The notes under the pieces are model-generated. The model worked only from the letters and a program-made list of their open reading frames with translations. It was not told the origin of the DNA and searched no databases. The translations under genes were made by a program, and so were the position numbers. 64,000 nucleotides of DNA, taken from Echiichthys vipera (taxonomy: Eukaryota; Chordata; Actinopteri; Perciformes; Trachinidae). This document shows, piece by piece, positions 1 to 11,062 of this stretch. Location of the stretch: NCBI GenBank assembly GCA_963691815.1, contig OY829652.1:2582567-2646566 (forward strand), written 5' to 3'. Within the stretch, counting starts at the first letter, position 1. Each line of letters starts with the position of its first letter.

Positions 1-187
1 CTGGTATAATGATGTGGAAAGTGTCACCCAGTTAACGTGTTGGTTGAAAACGATCTAAAAATACAGACTGCGGGAGAAATGCCAGCTTTAATGAGTGTCT
101 GCCAGCGTTGGAGAGGGTTCTTAATTAAAAGTCAGAGGCTGGAGAATGTCAGGGTTCGACCTAATTTTCTGTCCTCTTATCGTGCAG

Positions 188-1390
188 GAGGGAAGCTCAG
201 ATAAGAGCGGAGGGGGACGAGCGGCAGCGACCACCAGCAACTCTTGCAAGAGTGTGGACAGCGACAGGAAGAAGGTTTCACCGAAGGGGAAGAATGCGCA
301 AAGCGACAAAAACGAGGCGGAGGCGGAAAAGAAAGACGAGTGTAAGAAGAAGGCTCCGATCAGGAGTAAGTGTCCTCAGAAGAACGTTCTGCCAAAAGGC
401 TCGAGGAGTGAATCGAGGAGGACCGAAACCGCGGACGTAAACCTGAACGCCACCCCGGAGAGTGAAAGCGGGAACCCGATCGTCGTGGATCAAACTCTGG
501 AGCAGATCCTGTGCGACGACCCCACCGTGAGCGAAGTCAACCTCAACAACATCGAAGACATTTCCCAGGAAACCTTGCTGCGTTTCGCCGAGGCCCTGTG
601 CGCGAACACTCACGTCCACGTTTTCAGCCTCGCCAACACCCACGCTGACGACCGCGTCGCCCATGCCGTCTCCAAGTTGCTCCGCGAGAACCGCTTCATC
701 AGAAACCTGAACATCGAGTCCAACTTTGTGTCTGGTCAGGGGATCCTGGCGCTTCTGGCGGCGCTGCAGCACAACAGGACGCTGGTGGAGCTTCGCTTCC
801 ACAACCAGAGGCACATGTGCGGGGGGAAGGTGGAGATGGAGATGGTCCAGCTGCTGAGGGAGAACACCACTCTGCTCAAGCTCGGCTACCAGTTTGACCT
901 CCCGGGCCCGAGGATGACGGCAACGAGCATCCTGACGCGCAACCAGGACCAACAGCGACAGAGGAGGCTGCAACAGAAGAAGGAGCAGAGTCCTCCAGAG
1001 GTGTCTGGACAAGGTCCTGGTTCAACCGCGGAAAACAGACCACCGAAGAAGCCGTCGCAATCCTCTAAGAGTGTTGAGAATCAGAACAGACATCCTCCTC
1101 CTCCGCCTTTGGACCCGCCGACGAGGAAGATCTCCGAAATGGTCAAACAGCACGAAGGCTCAAACAGCACCAAGTCTCAGAGCAACCAGAGGAAGCCAAA
1201 GTCAAAGAAGCTCAAGAACGGCGCCAACGAAAAGGAGAGCGCCGATATTCTCAAAGACCTGAAGAACGCCTTGAAGCCGTCGCTGCAGAAGAGACGAGAC
1301 GAGCCGTCGCGCCCGATGCAGCCGCAGAGGTCGAGCCGCGACGACCTGATGGCGGCGATCCGCGGGAGCAGCATCGGGGCCTTAAAAAGG
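188..1390 (+). CDS. lmod2: lmod2 large penultimate exon
   Basis: The exon is open for 401 codons and begins after the acceptor at 181-187 (CGTGCAG), preceded by a pyrimidine-rich stretch. The reading frame stays open upstream to an in-frame ATG at 146, but that part looks intronic and has no leiomodin similarity. The frame also runs past the donor to a stop at 1471, so intron retention would add about 26 unrelated residues. LRR-type segments such as FIRNLNIESNFVSGQGI and LVELRFHNQ are clear. Phase 0 at both ends. Confidence 0.88.
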
Positions 1391-3300
1391 GTAAGACTTC
1401 CTCCTGTGACTCATCTCTCTCTGAAGGAATTTTGTTTCTTTGCTCGAGTGAAAGCAACAAACATCATTTAGCCTCCAAAAGCCATTAGACCCCCTCAGTG
1501 CGAACGCCCGCTGTCGCCAGATGACAGCCTCTGTCATTCCTCGACTCTGTCAGGTTATAAATAGTTTGACGACGTCGCCGCTGTTTGATAAGAGCGATGG
1601 CTGCTGGGAAGAGCAGATGAGTGTTGTGAGGATTTCCACACACAGTGTTGTTGCTTCAGAGTACGTTACAGGAGAGTTACAGATGAATGAGGTTAGACGC
1701 GTATAATGATGCTGCAGAGGTTTGTTTCAACAAACAACAGAATTTAAAAGCATACGACTGTGAAAACAAAGCATCCCTCCGAAAACCAACCACATCGAGT
1801 ATTTTGAACTTAACCGTCTTTGAATGGGAACAAATTCAATCATCCAAACAACCTTTACTATAATCTTCTTTCACATGAAGAAGATTCTTTAAAAAAGCCT
1901 TCATCCATCACCGAATCGATGCGACACAGCAGGTAAACCGTCGGCCGTCATCTTATTTGACGATTTCAATCAAAACGGTGAATTTCGGCTGATGAATCGG
2001 TGCATGCTTTAGGGTCCTTGTCCCCCCCTCCAGGCCCGTTTGTACTCACACTACCTGGGCCTCGGAGAATGCTTCTTGCTGCCTATACGCCATCACGCCG
2101 TAACACGTCACACGCATTGATGACGTCCTGGCGATGTGTGGCTTTGTTTCCAGATCTTTCCGTAGACCTCTGAGTTTTTGTGCGTCTTGTCGACTGTTTT
2201 TGAATCTTTTCATCGACCAAATCTGCAGTAAACACTCCACCTCCGCATCACACCAACGTGAACCTTTCACCGCCATTGTTTGAAATGTCCGCGCATGGTC
2301 CCTCCTTCTTTTTTCTATGTCCGAACAGGCGCACAGGAAATGACCTCAGAACCGCCGTAGGCCTCGTGCTCATACACGTGCGCACGCTCGTGCTCGTACA
2401 CGTACTCACGCTCGTGCTCGTACATGTGCAAACGTGCTTTACAAAAGCCCACCTCTCCCAAACGGGCCGTGGATGGCAAGCGCACTCACACTGGTCAAAG
2501 GAACTAGACTTTACCCGTTCGGGTGGACAGTGTGAGTGCACCCTAAGGGTTCCTGAAAGTGTCCGTATGTGATGTGTTGGCGACGAAAACCGGACGTTAA
2601 ACGACATGCGAAAAGCTCTAAAATGCGTCAACGTGACTACAACAAAAACACGCTCGATCTGAAAACAGTGTGCACGGGTTGAATGACATGCGGTAAAACG
2701 GTGTACAGCAGGCTTTAAAAGGTACATTTTTGTGGTATTAAAGGGCAAGTCTGAAGTTTTGGCATTTATAATTCCAACGTCACAAACAGCCCAGTAATAA
2801 CGCATTTCCATGGAATCATAAACGCCAAAACTTTCCTCCTTGAACTGAACTCCAGTGCATTCTATAATCGACTTGTACGGACGACCCAACTCTGGGTTCT
2901 CTAACTACGTTGTTGCTGCTTTGTTGTGTGTGTAGGGACTCTTCTCATGCTGCTGCAGAGGTTTGCTGTTATTTTGATCATATTAGTGGTTAAAAAAAGA
3001 CGTTTTGGATGCGTTCAGCGCCGCGAGCTAATCACTGTTAGCACTTTGGGGCTGTTAGCGTCTCTCCAGCATTCTCCAAACACAGCTGATCAACGAAAAA
3101 AAAGTGTCTCCATGGTTTATTAGATGGATTTTAATGCCGAAAAAGACAGTGACAGTGTGTTTGCATTCACAACAGTGCGTCCAACACACCAACACTGTTT
3201 TAAATAAAGATTTTTCTACGTTTTGTCGACCTGAACGCACCCCGGGTCTCCTCAGGACGGTCCACGTTGCTCGTTGGCCGACAGATCAGAAATATCTCTA

Positions 3301-3393
<93 letters not shown>

Positions 3394-3420
3394 TTTCAGG
3401 TGGACCCGTCACAGGCCTGA
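188..3420 (+). CDS. lmod2: Leiomodin, probably leiomodin-2 (3' part, two exons seen)
   Basis: Leiomodins nucleate actin filaments and act at thin-filament pointed ends in muscle sarcomeres. The 3' part of the gene is visible: exon 188-1390 and last exon 3400-3420, separated by an intron with donor GTAAGA at 1391 and acceptor TTTCAG ending at 3399. The protein shows a charged Lys/Glu-rich linker, a tropomodulin-like leucine-rich-repeat actin-binding domain (from about codon 96 of the exon), a Lys/Gln-rich segment, a short polyproline run (PPPPPLDPP), a basic helix and a C-terminal WH2 motif (DDLMAAIRGSSIGALKRV). The WH2 extension separates leiomodins from tropomodulins. The lmod2 choice rests on synteny with wasl and a hyaluronidase, as LMOD2-WASL-HYAL4 in mammals; lmod1 or lmod3 paralogues are not excluded by sequence alone. 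The N-terminal tropomyosin-binding exon lies left of the window. Confidence 0.88.
2004..2543 (-). mobile_element. Harbinger-like MITE copy H1 (truncated at one end)
   Basis: It aligns by eye with the other copies of the family (for example 39545-40107). The right end reads GTGTGAGTGCACCC followed by TAA; the left terminal repeat is missing. The Myb/SANT-like small ORF is on the - strand at 2046-2276. The CRE-like palindrome of other copies is mutated here (GATGACGTCCTGG). Confidence 0.8.
2905..3110 (+). repeat. Dispersed repeat, copy 1 (inverted copy at 52575-52775)
   Basis: The stretch around TGTGTAGGGACTCTTCTCAT and the following CTGCTGCAGAGGTTTGCTGTT matches the reverse complement of 52575-52775 over about 200 bases. 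The family is not identified. Confidence 0.65.
3305..3392 (+). repeat. (TG)44 microsatellite at lmod2 3' splice site
   Basis: An uninterrupted TG dinucleotide run that ends seven bases before the acceptor AG of the last lmod2 exon and so takes the place of a normal polypyrimidine tract. Confidence 0.97.
3400..3420 (+). CDS. lmod2: lmod2 last coding exon (seven codons)
   Basis: After the acceptor TTTCAG the sequence reads V-D-P-S-Q-A-stop, completing the WH2 basic end (ALKR then VDPSQA). A tiny terminal coding exon after the WH2 region is typical of leiomodin genes. The acceptor is preceded by a long TG repeat. This is the only phase-0 acceptor I found downstream that gives a short acceptable tail, so the call is an inference from splice signals. 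Confidence 0.7.
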   Translation: MDPSQA

Positions 3421-3621
3421 ACTCGCCGACTCGTCACACCGCCACTCTTCTCACTTTGTACTGAAGTATTTCATGTTTGCTTCACTCTGAAATGTCACTT
3501 TTTAAACGTGTCACGCGGCGACGCAGCAGCAGCAGATTTCTGCACGTTTGAGACTTTATTGTTTATGTATTTAGTTTTTTGTTACTGTGTGAAACCGACT
3601 GTGAACGCTGATGTGGAGAGA

Positions 3622-3627
3622 AATAAA
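3622..3627 (+). terminator. lmod2 polyadenylation signal candidate
   Basis: AATAAA lies about 200 bases after the inferred lmod2 stop codon, giving a short 3' UTR of 3421 to about 3645. Confidence 0.55.
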
Positions 3628-4162
3628 GTTCATGCTCGGACTCGGTTTGTCAAAACTAAACTCATGAAAGGTTTTCTAGCGGCTCCTCGTTTACGGGATT
3701 CTTCAGAGAAATGTTCTTTAAGGTGTTTCAAAGAGTTACACACTTTTATAAAACGCACACTTCTGATGTTACTGTGGCTTTGAAACCACGCTGGTTTGTT
3801 TTATGGTCTGGTTTGTTTTTGTTTGCGCCCGGTTCCTTCAAAACTCATGGTTACTAGCTTCCACCACAGGACGGGTCACGATGTCTGGTTCTTTGTGGTT
3901 CATCTAAACCGATGGTCGTGTTTTTATCTACTTTGTTTTGTCAAAAAAAAAGTTTGCTTTCTCGCCGGATTGTTTTGATTAAATCGTCATGGTTACACTT
4001 CGTCTCTGGTGCAGTCGACACCGTCCGCTCTGTTTCCATCTATTCATGACAAAAACATTGAAAGGTCGGTTTGAGAAGCTGCACCTTGACTGATTTAGAT
4101 GAGAAAGACCTGCGAGTGGAAGGCTTTTTACTGCTTTCAAATGCAACTTGAGGTTTAATTCC

Positions 4163-4496
4163 TATCTCATCTTCAACGGCTATTCTGGTGTCGGGTCTCG
4201 GGGGCAGCAGCTCCAGCAGGGGACCCCAAACTTCCCTTTCCCGGGCCACATTAACCAGCTCTAACTGGGGGATCCTGAGGCGTTCCCAGGCCAGTGTGGA
4301 GATCTAATCTCTCCACCTGGTCCTGGGTCTTCCCCGAGGCCTCCTCCCAGCTGGACGTGCCTGGAACACCTCCCTAGGGAGGCGCCCAGGGTTCATCCTC
4401 ACCAGATGATCCTGAACCACCTCAACTGGCTCCTTTCAACACAAAGGAGCAGCGGCTCGACTCCGAGTTCCTCACGGATGCTGAACTTCTCCCCCT
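4163..4496 (-). mobile_element. Rex3/RTE-like LINE 3' end, copy 1
   Basis: Read on the - strand this is the 3' part of a non-LTR retrotransposon ending in ...CCCGAGACCCGACACC and a GATGAGAT-type tail. It is 5'-truncated. Four close copies are present at 9445, 34177, 36013 and 50302, all in the same orientation. The family name is from memory of common teleost repeats. Confidence 0.7.
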
Positions 4497-4777
4497 AAAC
4501 CACAAACGTGGACGGACATCTGTCCGGACACAATCATCTTAAAAATAAGAGCATTGCTAAGGACTCGTTAGCCCTAGCTGTAAGCTTCATCAAAGAGGAA
4601 AGTTTAAAGTTTACTCTTAAATATGGGAACAGTGTCTGACTCCAGAATAACACTTGGGAGTCGGTTCCACAGGAGAGGAGCTCGGTAGCTGAAGGCTCTG
4701 CCTCCATTTCTACTTTTGGAGACTCTAGGAACGACGAGTAGCCCTGCACTCTCAGAGCGCAGCGATCTAGTCAAGAT

Positions 4778-5104
4778 TCAAGATTCAAGAAGCGGCAGAC
4801 TCACGGCGAGCAGCTCAATGTCCGGGCTGAACACACGCTCCTTTACAGTCACGTGTCCAGGATGACACCACTTGTTGTTAATAAGAATAGCAAGTTCCCC
4901 ACCTTTCCTCTTGCCACTCTCACGGTGACTCCTGTCCGCCCGAACAGTCTGAAAGCCGTCCACAGTTACGTTAGAGTCCGGGATGTCCTCGTGGAGCCAC
5001 GTCTCCGTGAAACACAGCACACTGCTCACACAATACATCCACTGAGTCTTCACCAGGCCCGCCAGCTCGTCCATCTTGTTAGCCAGCGACCTCACGTTCC
5101 CCAT
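4778..5104 (-). pseudogene. LINE AP-endonuclease fragment
   Basis: An open - strand frame contains GNVRSLANKMDELAGL, LCFTETWLHEDIPD and RKGGELAILIN, which are hallmark blocks of the apurinic-type endonuclease domain of non-LTR retrotransposons. There is no reverse transcriptase downstream, so this is a broken fragment. The sequence CAAGATTCAAGATTCAAGAA adjoins it at about 4772. Confidence 0.8.
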
Positions 5105-5563
5105 GGTGATGGAAGGGAGAGATGGTTTAGTCGGGTGATACGGTACTATGAGCTCTTTAAGACACGACGGAGCCTGACCAATAAGAGCTTAGCAGGTAAG
5201 GAGAAGGATTTTACAGGGAGCCAGAGCAAAGAAGCTAAAACAGGAGAAATACGTTCTCTTTGGTTTGTTTAAGTCAGAACACGAGCTGCAGCATTTTGCA
5301 CGTTTTACTTGAGTCTCTGAGCTCGACTCTCCGCTTTCAGAATAGCAGATATATGTTTTTGTCATCAGACAGGAAACGAGGTTAGACGACAGATATCAAC
5401 CCGACATCAGCGGGCTGTTAAAACACAACAACACCTCCTAACGACATCATCACAGTTCATACGACAGCTTCACATGTTGGTGACCTGAGAGGAGGAGGAG
5501 CAGCTGCGTGTCCTGCACTAAGGACGGAGGGATTAACTCCACTACGAACCGCAGCAGCTGCAG

Positions 5564-5566
<3 letters not shown>

Positions 5567-5594
<28 letters not shown>

Positions 5595-5684
5595 GCACAC
5601 AGACACACGCACGCACACGCACACGCACACAGACACACAGAGACACACACACACACAGGCACATGCACACACACGCACGCACAC
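5567..5684 (+). repeat. (CA)n microsatellite, imperfect
   Basis: CA-rich dinucleotide repeat with GCAC and AGAC interruptions. Confidence 0.95.
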
Positions 5685-6047
5685 GATCCATTTTGGTTAA
5701 TGTAGTTCAGAAAAATACTTTTAAAACTTATGAGCCGATCGTTCACCTGACTTGTACATTTAAATCAATGTTAAAATAATCTCTAGAAATTACAAATGAA
5801 TGCAGAATCTGTGGGCAACGGGACAAGACTGAGAAAAATAACAGAGCAGGGAACATGGGTGCGCTCCCTTACATGAGTCATCCGATGATATTGTTAAGAA
5901 ATAGCCATTTGAAATAGTTTGATTGAATTGTTAAACAGTAAACCATTGACTTAATACCAAACTAAAAGTCTTTAACTCTGGCCACTCACTTTATAAGCCA
6001 TCGTATTATGACTGACTAATCATAACCGAGGGGGACTCCAAATAAGG

Positions 6048-6327
6048 ATGGAGCTTCAACCCATGATGCCTCGACCAGGGAGAAGAGCTCCTCGACCAAA
6101 CGTGGTCAAAGGTGGTGCAGTGATGGTTGGAATTATCACAGTCCTTCTCATCCTGTACCACTATGGCAGTCACCCATGGGCCCTAACCCATACCAGGGTC
6201 CACTATGGGTCAACGAAGACAGCCCAGCAGGCTTGCTGGATGGTCCACCCAAGAAGTGTCTTCATGGTATGGGACAACACATCGGGAAATATAACAGAGT
6301 TCTGAAAGACCGCTCTTAACGGGACTA
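6048..6327 (+). pseudogene. Possible frameshifted coding fragment, membrane segment
   Basis: An ATG at 6048 opens a frame reading an Arg/Pro-rich start and then a strongly hydrophobic segment GGAVMVGIITVLLILYHYG, as in a signal anchor. From about 6175 a different frame continues plausibly (WQSPMGPNPYQGPLWVNEDS to KYNRVLKDRS-stop at about 6320). This looks like one coding sequence with a single-base frameshift, perhaps a processed pseudogene or an exon remnant. I do not recognise the family. It may equally be chance in a repeat; it sits just upstream of a LINE fragment. Confidence 0.3.
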
Positions 6328-6334
6328 GAGCTTT

Positions 6335-6777
6335 GATAAGGAACCAGACCCATGGTCAAATCAGTACTGCTATACGGATCAGAAGCCTGGAGGAGCACGA
6401 CCAACACCACCAATAAACCACAGACTTTGATCAACAGCTGCCTGAGACGTGTCCTCAGCATCTTCTCGCCAAACCGTAGAAATAACACCGACCTGTGGGA
6501 ACGCGCCAACCAGGAACCAACAGAGGCACAGCTACTGAGGAGGAAATGGAGCTGGAGCGGTCACACATTAAGAAAAGGTACAAAGTCCATAACCAGACAG
6601 GCGCTAACAGGGAACCCACGAGGTAAACGGAGCAGAGGAAGACCCCAAAAACACCTGAAGACGAAGTTAAAGAAAGAGGACTGACGTGGAAACAGCTGGA
6701 AAGAACCAAGACAGGCGAGTGTGGGAAAGATTCATCAATGGCCTTTGTTCCCAAAGGAATGGAAAGGCCTAAGTAAG
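6335..6777 (+). pseudogene. LINE endonuclease-reverse transcriptase C-terminal fragment
   Basis: The frame MVKSVLLYGSEAW, LINSCLRRVLSIF, WSGHTLRKGTKSITRQAL and GNPRGKRSRGRPQKHLK matches the well-known C-terminal end of RTE-type LINE polyproteins. It is 5'-truncated and has a stop at 6682. The element ends in a TAAG repeat tail, into which another transposon has inserted at 6778. Confidence 0.8.
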
Positions 6778-6779
6778 TA

Positions 6780-7849
6780 CCGTATTCTCCGCACTATAAG
6801 TTGCACCTAAAAACCTTCAAATGTGTCAAGTGCTCCTTTTAATCCGGTGCTCCTTATATATGGACCAATATTGAGCCACAACAGGTCTCCAACTACGGTG
6901 AGCAGCTGCCGACTCTATTTTCCCCCGTAGAAGAAGTAACGCGCGGTGCATGTTGAGATATACGACTGCGTGAAGCGTGACGTTTCATTTCCATGTGTGT
7001 GTTTGTGTAAAGAGCCCAAAATGGCTCCTGTTAAGAGACACGCTTACGACGCAGAGTTTACACTCAAGGCCATTAGTCACGCAGCAGAACACGGGAATAG
7101 AGCAGCAGCCAGAGAGTTGAACATGAACCAATCAATGGTGCCGAAGTGGAGGAAGCAACAAGACGACCTCCCTGTGTTGACGTTCCCTTTAGCGCAGCTC
7201 CATCTAATGGATGCAGAACGTAACCCCAGCCTCGACTGTAGCGTTATGGTGCAGGAAAATACGGTAGTCTGATCTACTTTGTTTTCTTTCTGTGTGTTTA
7301 TGAATTAAGAAATAACATCTTTCATCAACGGGTGAAACGTTTTTAAAAAACCCAAACAATATGCTGACGATGCAGATCATTTCGGCCACAAGAGGTCGAA
7401 GTGCTTGCCTGATATCAGACGTTGTGTGTGGCCTTCACTCTGAACCGATTTCCATGCCGGAGGGGGAAAAGATGTTCCCTGACCAATCACCAGGGACTTT
7501 CCATCAGAGCCGGCTAACTTCTGGTTTAGTGCTATGCTAACTTGAGCAGAGGTGAAATAATTCGATCATGCAACTGTTCTATACTTCGCGTAATGTTATC
7601 TGACAGAACAGATCGGATTCTGATAGTGAAAGGAGGATTTTGTGGAGGCTATGTAGGTTTATCAGCCTTACAACATCAGGGAATGGTGCCTCCTGTGGAC
7701 AAAATGAGTATTACAACAAACAGTTTACACGAAAGTGATCCTGACAAAATAAAATCCCCGAACAAAACTCCTTCAAACCCCAGCCTCGACTGTAGCGTCT
7801 GTTCTATGCGCCTTATAATGTGGTGCGCCTTATAGTGCGGAAAATACGG
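6780..7849 (+). mobile_element. pogo/Tigger-like TIR element inserted in a LINE tail
   Basis: Terminal inverted repeats CCGTATTCTCCGCACTATAA at the left and TTATAGTGCGGAAAATACGG at the right are flanked by TA on both sides, as for Tc1/mariner/pogo elements. The insertion splits a TAAG repeat tail (TAAGTAAG before, AGTAAGTAAG after). A small frame at 7021-7170 encodes a helix-turn-helix like that of pogo or Brinker proteins (KRHAYDAEFTLKAISHAAEH, NRAAARELNMNQSMVPKWRK). The rest of the transposase is missing, so it is non-autonomous. Confidence 0.75.
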
Positions 7850-8384
7850 TAAGTAAGTAAGTAAACCATTGATAGTTTCTGATATTACCATTAGAAATAT
7901 TGTGATATATTTTATTTATCACATATTATTTCCTGTTGAAAAAGGAGTTTGCACCAACCGTCTGAATGTTATCGTCATTATAACACCGGGCTGGTAAATC
8001 CGTATTATTATGAACAGTTATTACTTATGTTTAGATTCTGGGATCGAGGATTAATAGTATTTATATCCAGTTGTTTTCTTACGTAGTCACAGAACGGTGT
8101 CGTATAAACGTGTGTGTGTAGACTCCACATGTGACCGCACACTGTACATAAAGATGACACAGTCGGTGTGAACTGATCTGAAACCAGCTGGCAGAGAAAC
8201 GACTTTCTTGTTTCTAATCTAGTCCGCACGCACGCGCACACACACACACACTAAAGTAAACACGGAGGGAGGGTGTGACTGTGACCTCCCTCATTAGAAC
8301 ATTTCACATCTTTGATCAAATGCCACAGAAATGTTGGACTCAAGTTTAATTGGAGGGAAATGAAGTGCTGAGAGACGCAGCAGC

Positions 8385-8386
<2 letters not shown>

Positions 8387-8411
<25 letters not shown>
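8387..8411 (+). repeat. (GT)n microsatellite
   Basis: Short uninterrupted GT run. Confidence 0.9.
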
Positions 8412-8415
<4 letters not shown>

Positions 8416-8552
8416 GAGAAGGTCCTGCTGTCCACTCACTCGTCCTTCACCCACTCTGTCGCTCATTACAACAGTTGAGTGTGTGTAAAGTCTATGGACG
8501 TCTTTCACTCACACATTTTGACACGTCCTGTTATACGTCTATAATAAGACAT

Positions 8553-8895
8553 TCACTCACTCATCTTCATTCATCTTCAGTCTCTTGTTCCTGTCGGGGT
8601 CGCAGAGGGGGGCTGGAGCCGATCCCAGCTGACATCGGGCGTGAGGCGGGGTCCACCCTGGACAGGACGCCAGTCTATCCCAGGACACATAGAGACGAAC
8701 AGAGACAGACAACCATTCACACCTACGGGTGATTTAGAGTCATCAATGAACCGAACACCTGCACGTCTTTGGACTGTGGGAGGAAACCGGAGAACCCGGA
8801 GAAAACCCACGCAGACACGGGGACAACATGCAAACTCCACACAGAAGGGCCCCAGCCGGGATTCAAACCAGGAACCCTCTCGCTGTGAGACGCCA
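8553..8895 (+). repeat. L2-like teleost dispersed repeat, copy 1
   Basis: It contains GGCTGGAGCCGATCCCAGCT, CTTTGGACTGTGGGAGGAAA and ACATGCAAACTCCACACAGA, a very common fish repeat probably derived from an L2-type LINE or related SINE tail. Close copies are at 27275-27625 (same orientation) and 53310-53560 (opposite). The class assignment is from memory. Confidence 0.75.
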
Positions 8896-9082
8896 AGAGA
8901 CATGATCATCAGAGCAATTAAAGTGGTTTTAATAGGACATTACAGCATTACGTCATTCTATTATATCAGTCTTTCAGTTCATCCCCCTGTTTAAAGGTCC
9001 AGTTCAAAGCTTAACAACGCATCAGTACGGATTTCAGCTGATATCAAGACCAACACATTGATATATCACACTTGATGACTTT

Positions 9083-9371
9083 GATGCGTTATTAGTGAGA
9101 AAAATGCAATTTTACTTATAAAAATCTATCCCGCAGTGCATCATGGGAGTTTGCGGTGAGTCTTTTTCCGCCGTATCTCGGGAACAGAAGGTCGGACGCA
9201 CTCGGGGGCGGCACCATTGGAAAGCCCGCACATGAAAACATATAAAAAAAAACAACTTCCATCTCTCTACGAGCTTCTGTTCCCGAGATAAGACTCACCG
9301 CAAACTCCCATGATGCATTGCGGGATAGATTTTTATCAGTAAAATTGCATTTTTCTCACTAATAACGCATC
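9083..9371. mobile_element. Fold-back MITE with about 80-bp inverted arms
   Basis: The left arm (from GATGCGTTATTAGTGAGAAA through TCCCGCAGTGCATCATGGGA to about 9165) is the near-perfect reverse complement of the right arm ending at 9371. The centre (about 9170-9290) also has partly inverted segments (TATCTCGGGAACAGAAG against CTTCTGTTCCCGAGATA). No coding capacity was seen. Confidence 0.85.
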
Positions 9372-9444
9372 ATAGTCGACACTGTGATCGCAAATATGAG
9401 AAGGAAAAGTTACATTTACTAGAAATTACTCTGCACGTTAACTT

Positions 9445-9721
9445 CATCTCATCTTCAACCTCTTATCCGGGGTCGGGTCGCGGGGGCAGCAGCTTTAGCA
9501 GGGGACCCCAAACTTCCCTTTCCCGGGCCACATTAACCAGCTCTAACTGGGGGATCCTGAGGCGTTCCCAGGCCAGTGTGGAGATCTAATCTCTCCACCT
9601 GGTCCTGGGTCTTCCCCGAGGCCTCCTCCCAGCTGGACGTGCCTGGAACACCTCCCTAGGGAGGCGCCCAGGGTTCATCCTTACCAGATGACCAGATCAC
9701 GGATGCTGAACTTCTCCCCCT
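9445..9721 (-). mobile_element. Rex3/RTE-like LINE 3' end, copy 2
   Basis: Same sequence as copy 1 but with an internal deletion near 9690 that removes the segment coding the conserved LINE C-terminal peptide. Confidence 0.7.
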
Positions 9722-10413
9722 GACGTTAACTTTGAAATACTAATTAAATTTGACTCTCAGTGACTTTAAATCGTTTAAATTGAATTTGTAAATATATAAT
9801 TTAATGTTCTCTCTCTATTCAGTGACTATTACATGAACAAAATGTCTAAATATTAAACATTTGAATCAGGATGTTGCAGCTCCCACTGAATTTTAACTTG
9901 ACTTTGTATAAAAAAACTTAAATTTAATACATTTGAACATATTAAAGAAAGTGTTCGACCGACTTCAGCTGCAGGAGAATCTGGGGTTTCGAACAGTCGT
10001 GACGCTTCGAGCTCCAGAACCGCTGCGACAAACTGACGACACACACGTCTCTCTGTAAATATTAACATTTATTTAAGTATACAATTTAGTGTTCTCACCC
10101 CCCCCCACCCCTTTTCACAGGTTCTCCGTCAGTGTCTCGGCTTCTCGGCGCAGCATTGATCCTCGCTGGAGGACGCTAAAAACCGGAACACGAACAGTTT
10201 AAAATGAGCGTCGGAGGTTTTCTCTTTCTTCAGGTTACAGACGGACGATCGCGGGCGCCGGCGAGCCCGCGGGCGGCCTGTAAACGCCACTTTTGGTTTA
10301 TTATTATTTGCTTTTTTTTAAAGTTATTCTCCGTCGCGAGGCATTTACAGTCGCGTTGCATAAAATGAGAAGTTTGTTGAAACTGAAGGACGGAAGAGGA
10401 TGAATGATTTTTG

Positions 10414-10592
10414 ATTCTTCTTGTGCGCGACGTGACGCACTTTTGAAAGACCCACCGGAGCGCTGCGGACGCTTCCTCCCGCGGGAAAGAACGGAATGAC
10501 GTGACAAAACGAAAACGACCGACCGAACGTTAAGAACAAAACTTCCATTGTTTCACAAAATGCCACAGAGTGTGTGTGTGTGTGTGTGTGTG
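10414..10592 (+). repeat. Direct repeat A flanking wasl last exon
   Basis: About 170 bases (GTGCGCGACGTGACGC, CGGACGCTTCCTCCCGCGGG, AAAATGCCACAGAGTG and a GT run) recur with few differences at 12009-12187, in the same orientation. Confidence 0.9.
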
Positions 10593-10870
10593 TAACCTCG
10601 TCAGTCGTGTCTGTAGTCCCGTTTTAAAAGGTCACATTATTGTAAAACCTTCAGCTTCTAAAATTGTCCGTTGTCACGGTAACAAAATAAAAAAATGACT
10701 CGACAAACGCACACCTGAAAAAAACAAAAACACACAAAAACAAAACTGACCTATCGTAGAAAGTGTGTGCAAATAAACGGCTTTAATAAAGTTGAAACCC
10801 CACGCGAGGCGACCGAGACGCCACATTTTGGTCAAAGGACTCATGAAAAAATAACACGACTACGCTACGA

Positions 10871-10876
10871 TTTATT
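10871..10876 (-). terminator. wasl polyadenylation signal candidate
   Basis: AATAAA on the - strand, about 970 bases after the stop codon. Alternative hexamers lie further downstream. Confidence 0.4.
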
Positions 10877-11062
10877 AAGAAACTCGGGAGGTACGAAGGA
10901 AAAAACGAGCACGGTAAGAAAATAGTGTTCTGTCGCATCCGAACCCACCGCCGTCAAACGCAAAGAGGATCCTGCCTGTTTGGTCGCACGTGCGTTCTCC
11001 CTTTACAGTGTCTGTGATGAGGCGCCAAAACAAAACGTTTCCCAACAGGAGCCTGCGGAGGA

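Larger units (their letters stand above)
1391..3399 (+). other. lmod2 last intron
   Basis: The intron starts GTAAGA and ends TTTCAG. It contains a truncated Harbinger-like MITE (2004-2543), a copy of a 200-bp dispersed repeat near 2905-3110 and a long TG repeat directly before the acceptor. Nothing else recognisable was found in 1391-2003. Confidence 0.7.

Noticed and set aside
278..1012. Long - strand frame opposite the lmod2 exon
   Set aside because: Antisense shadow of the leiomodin coding frame in GC-rich codons; no family resemblance.
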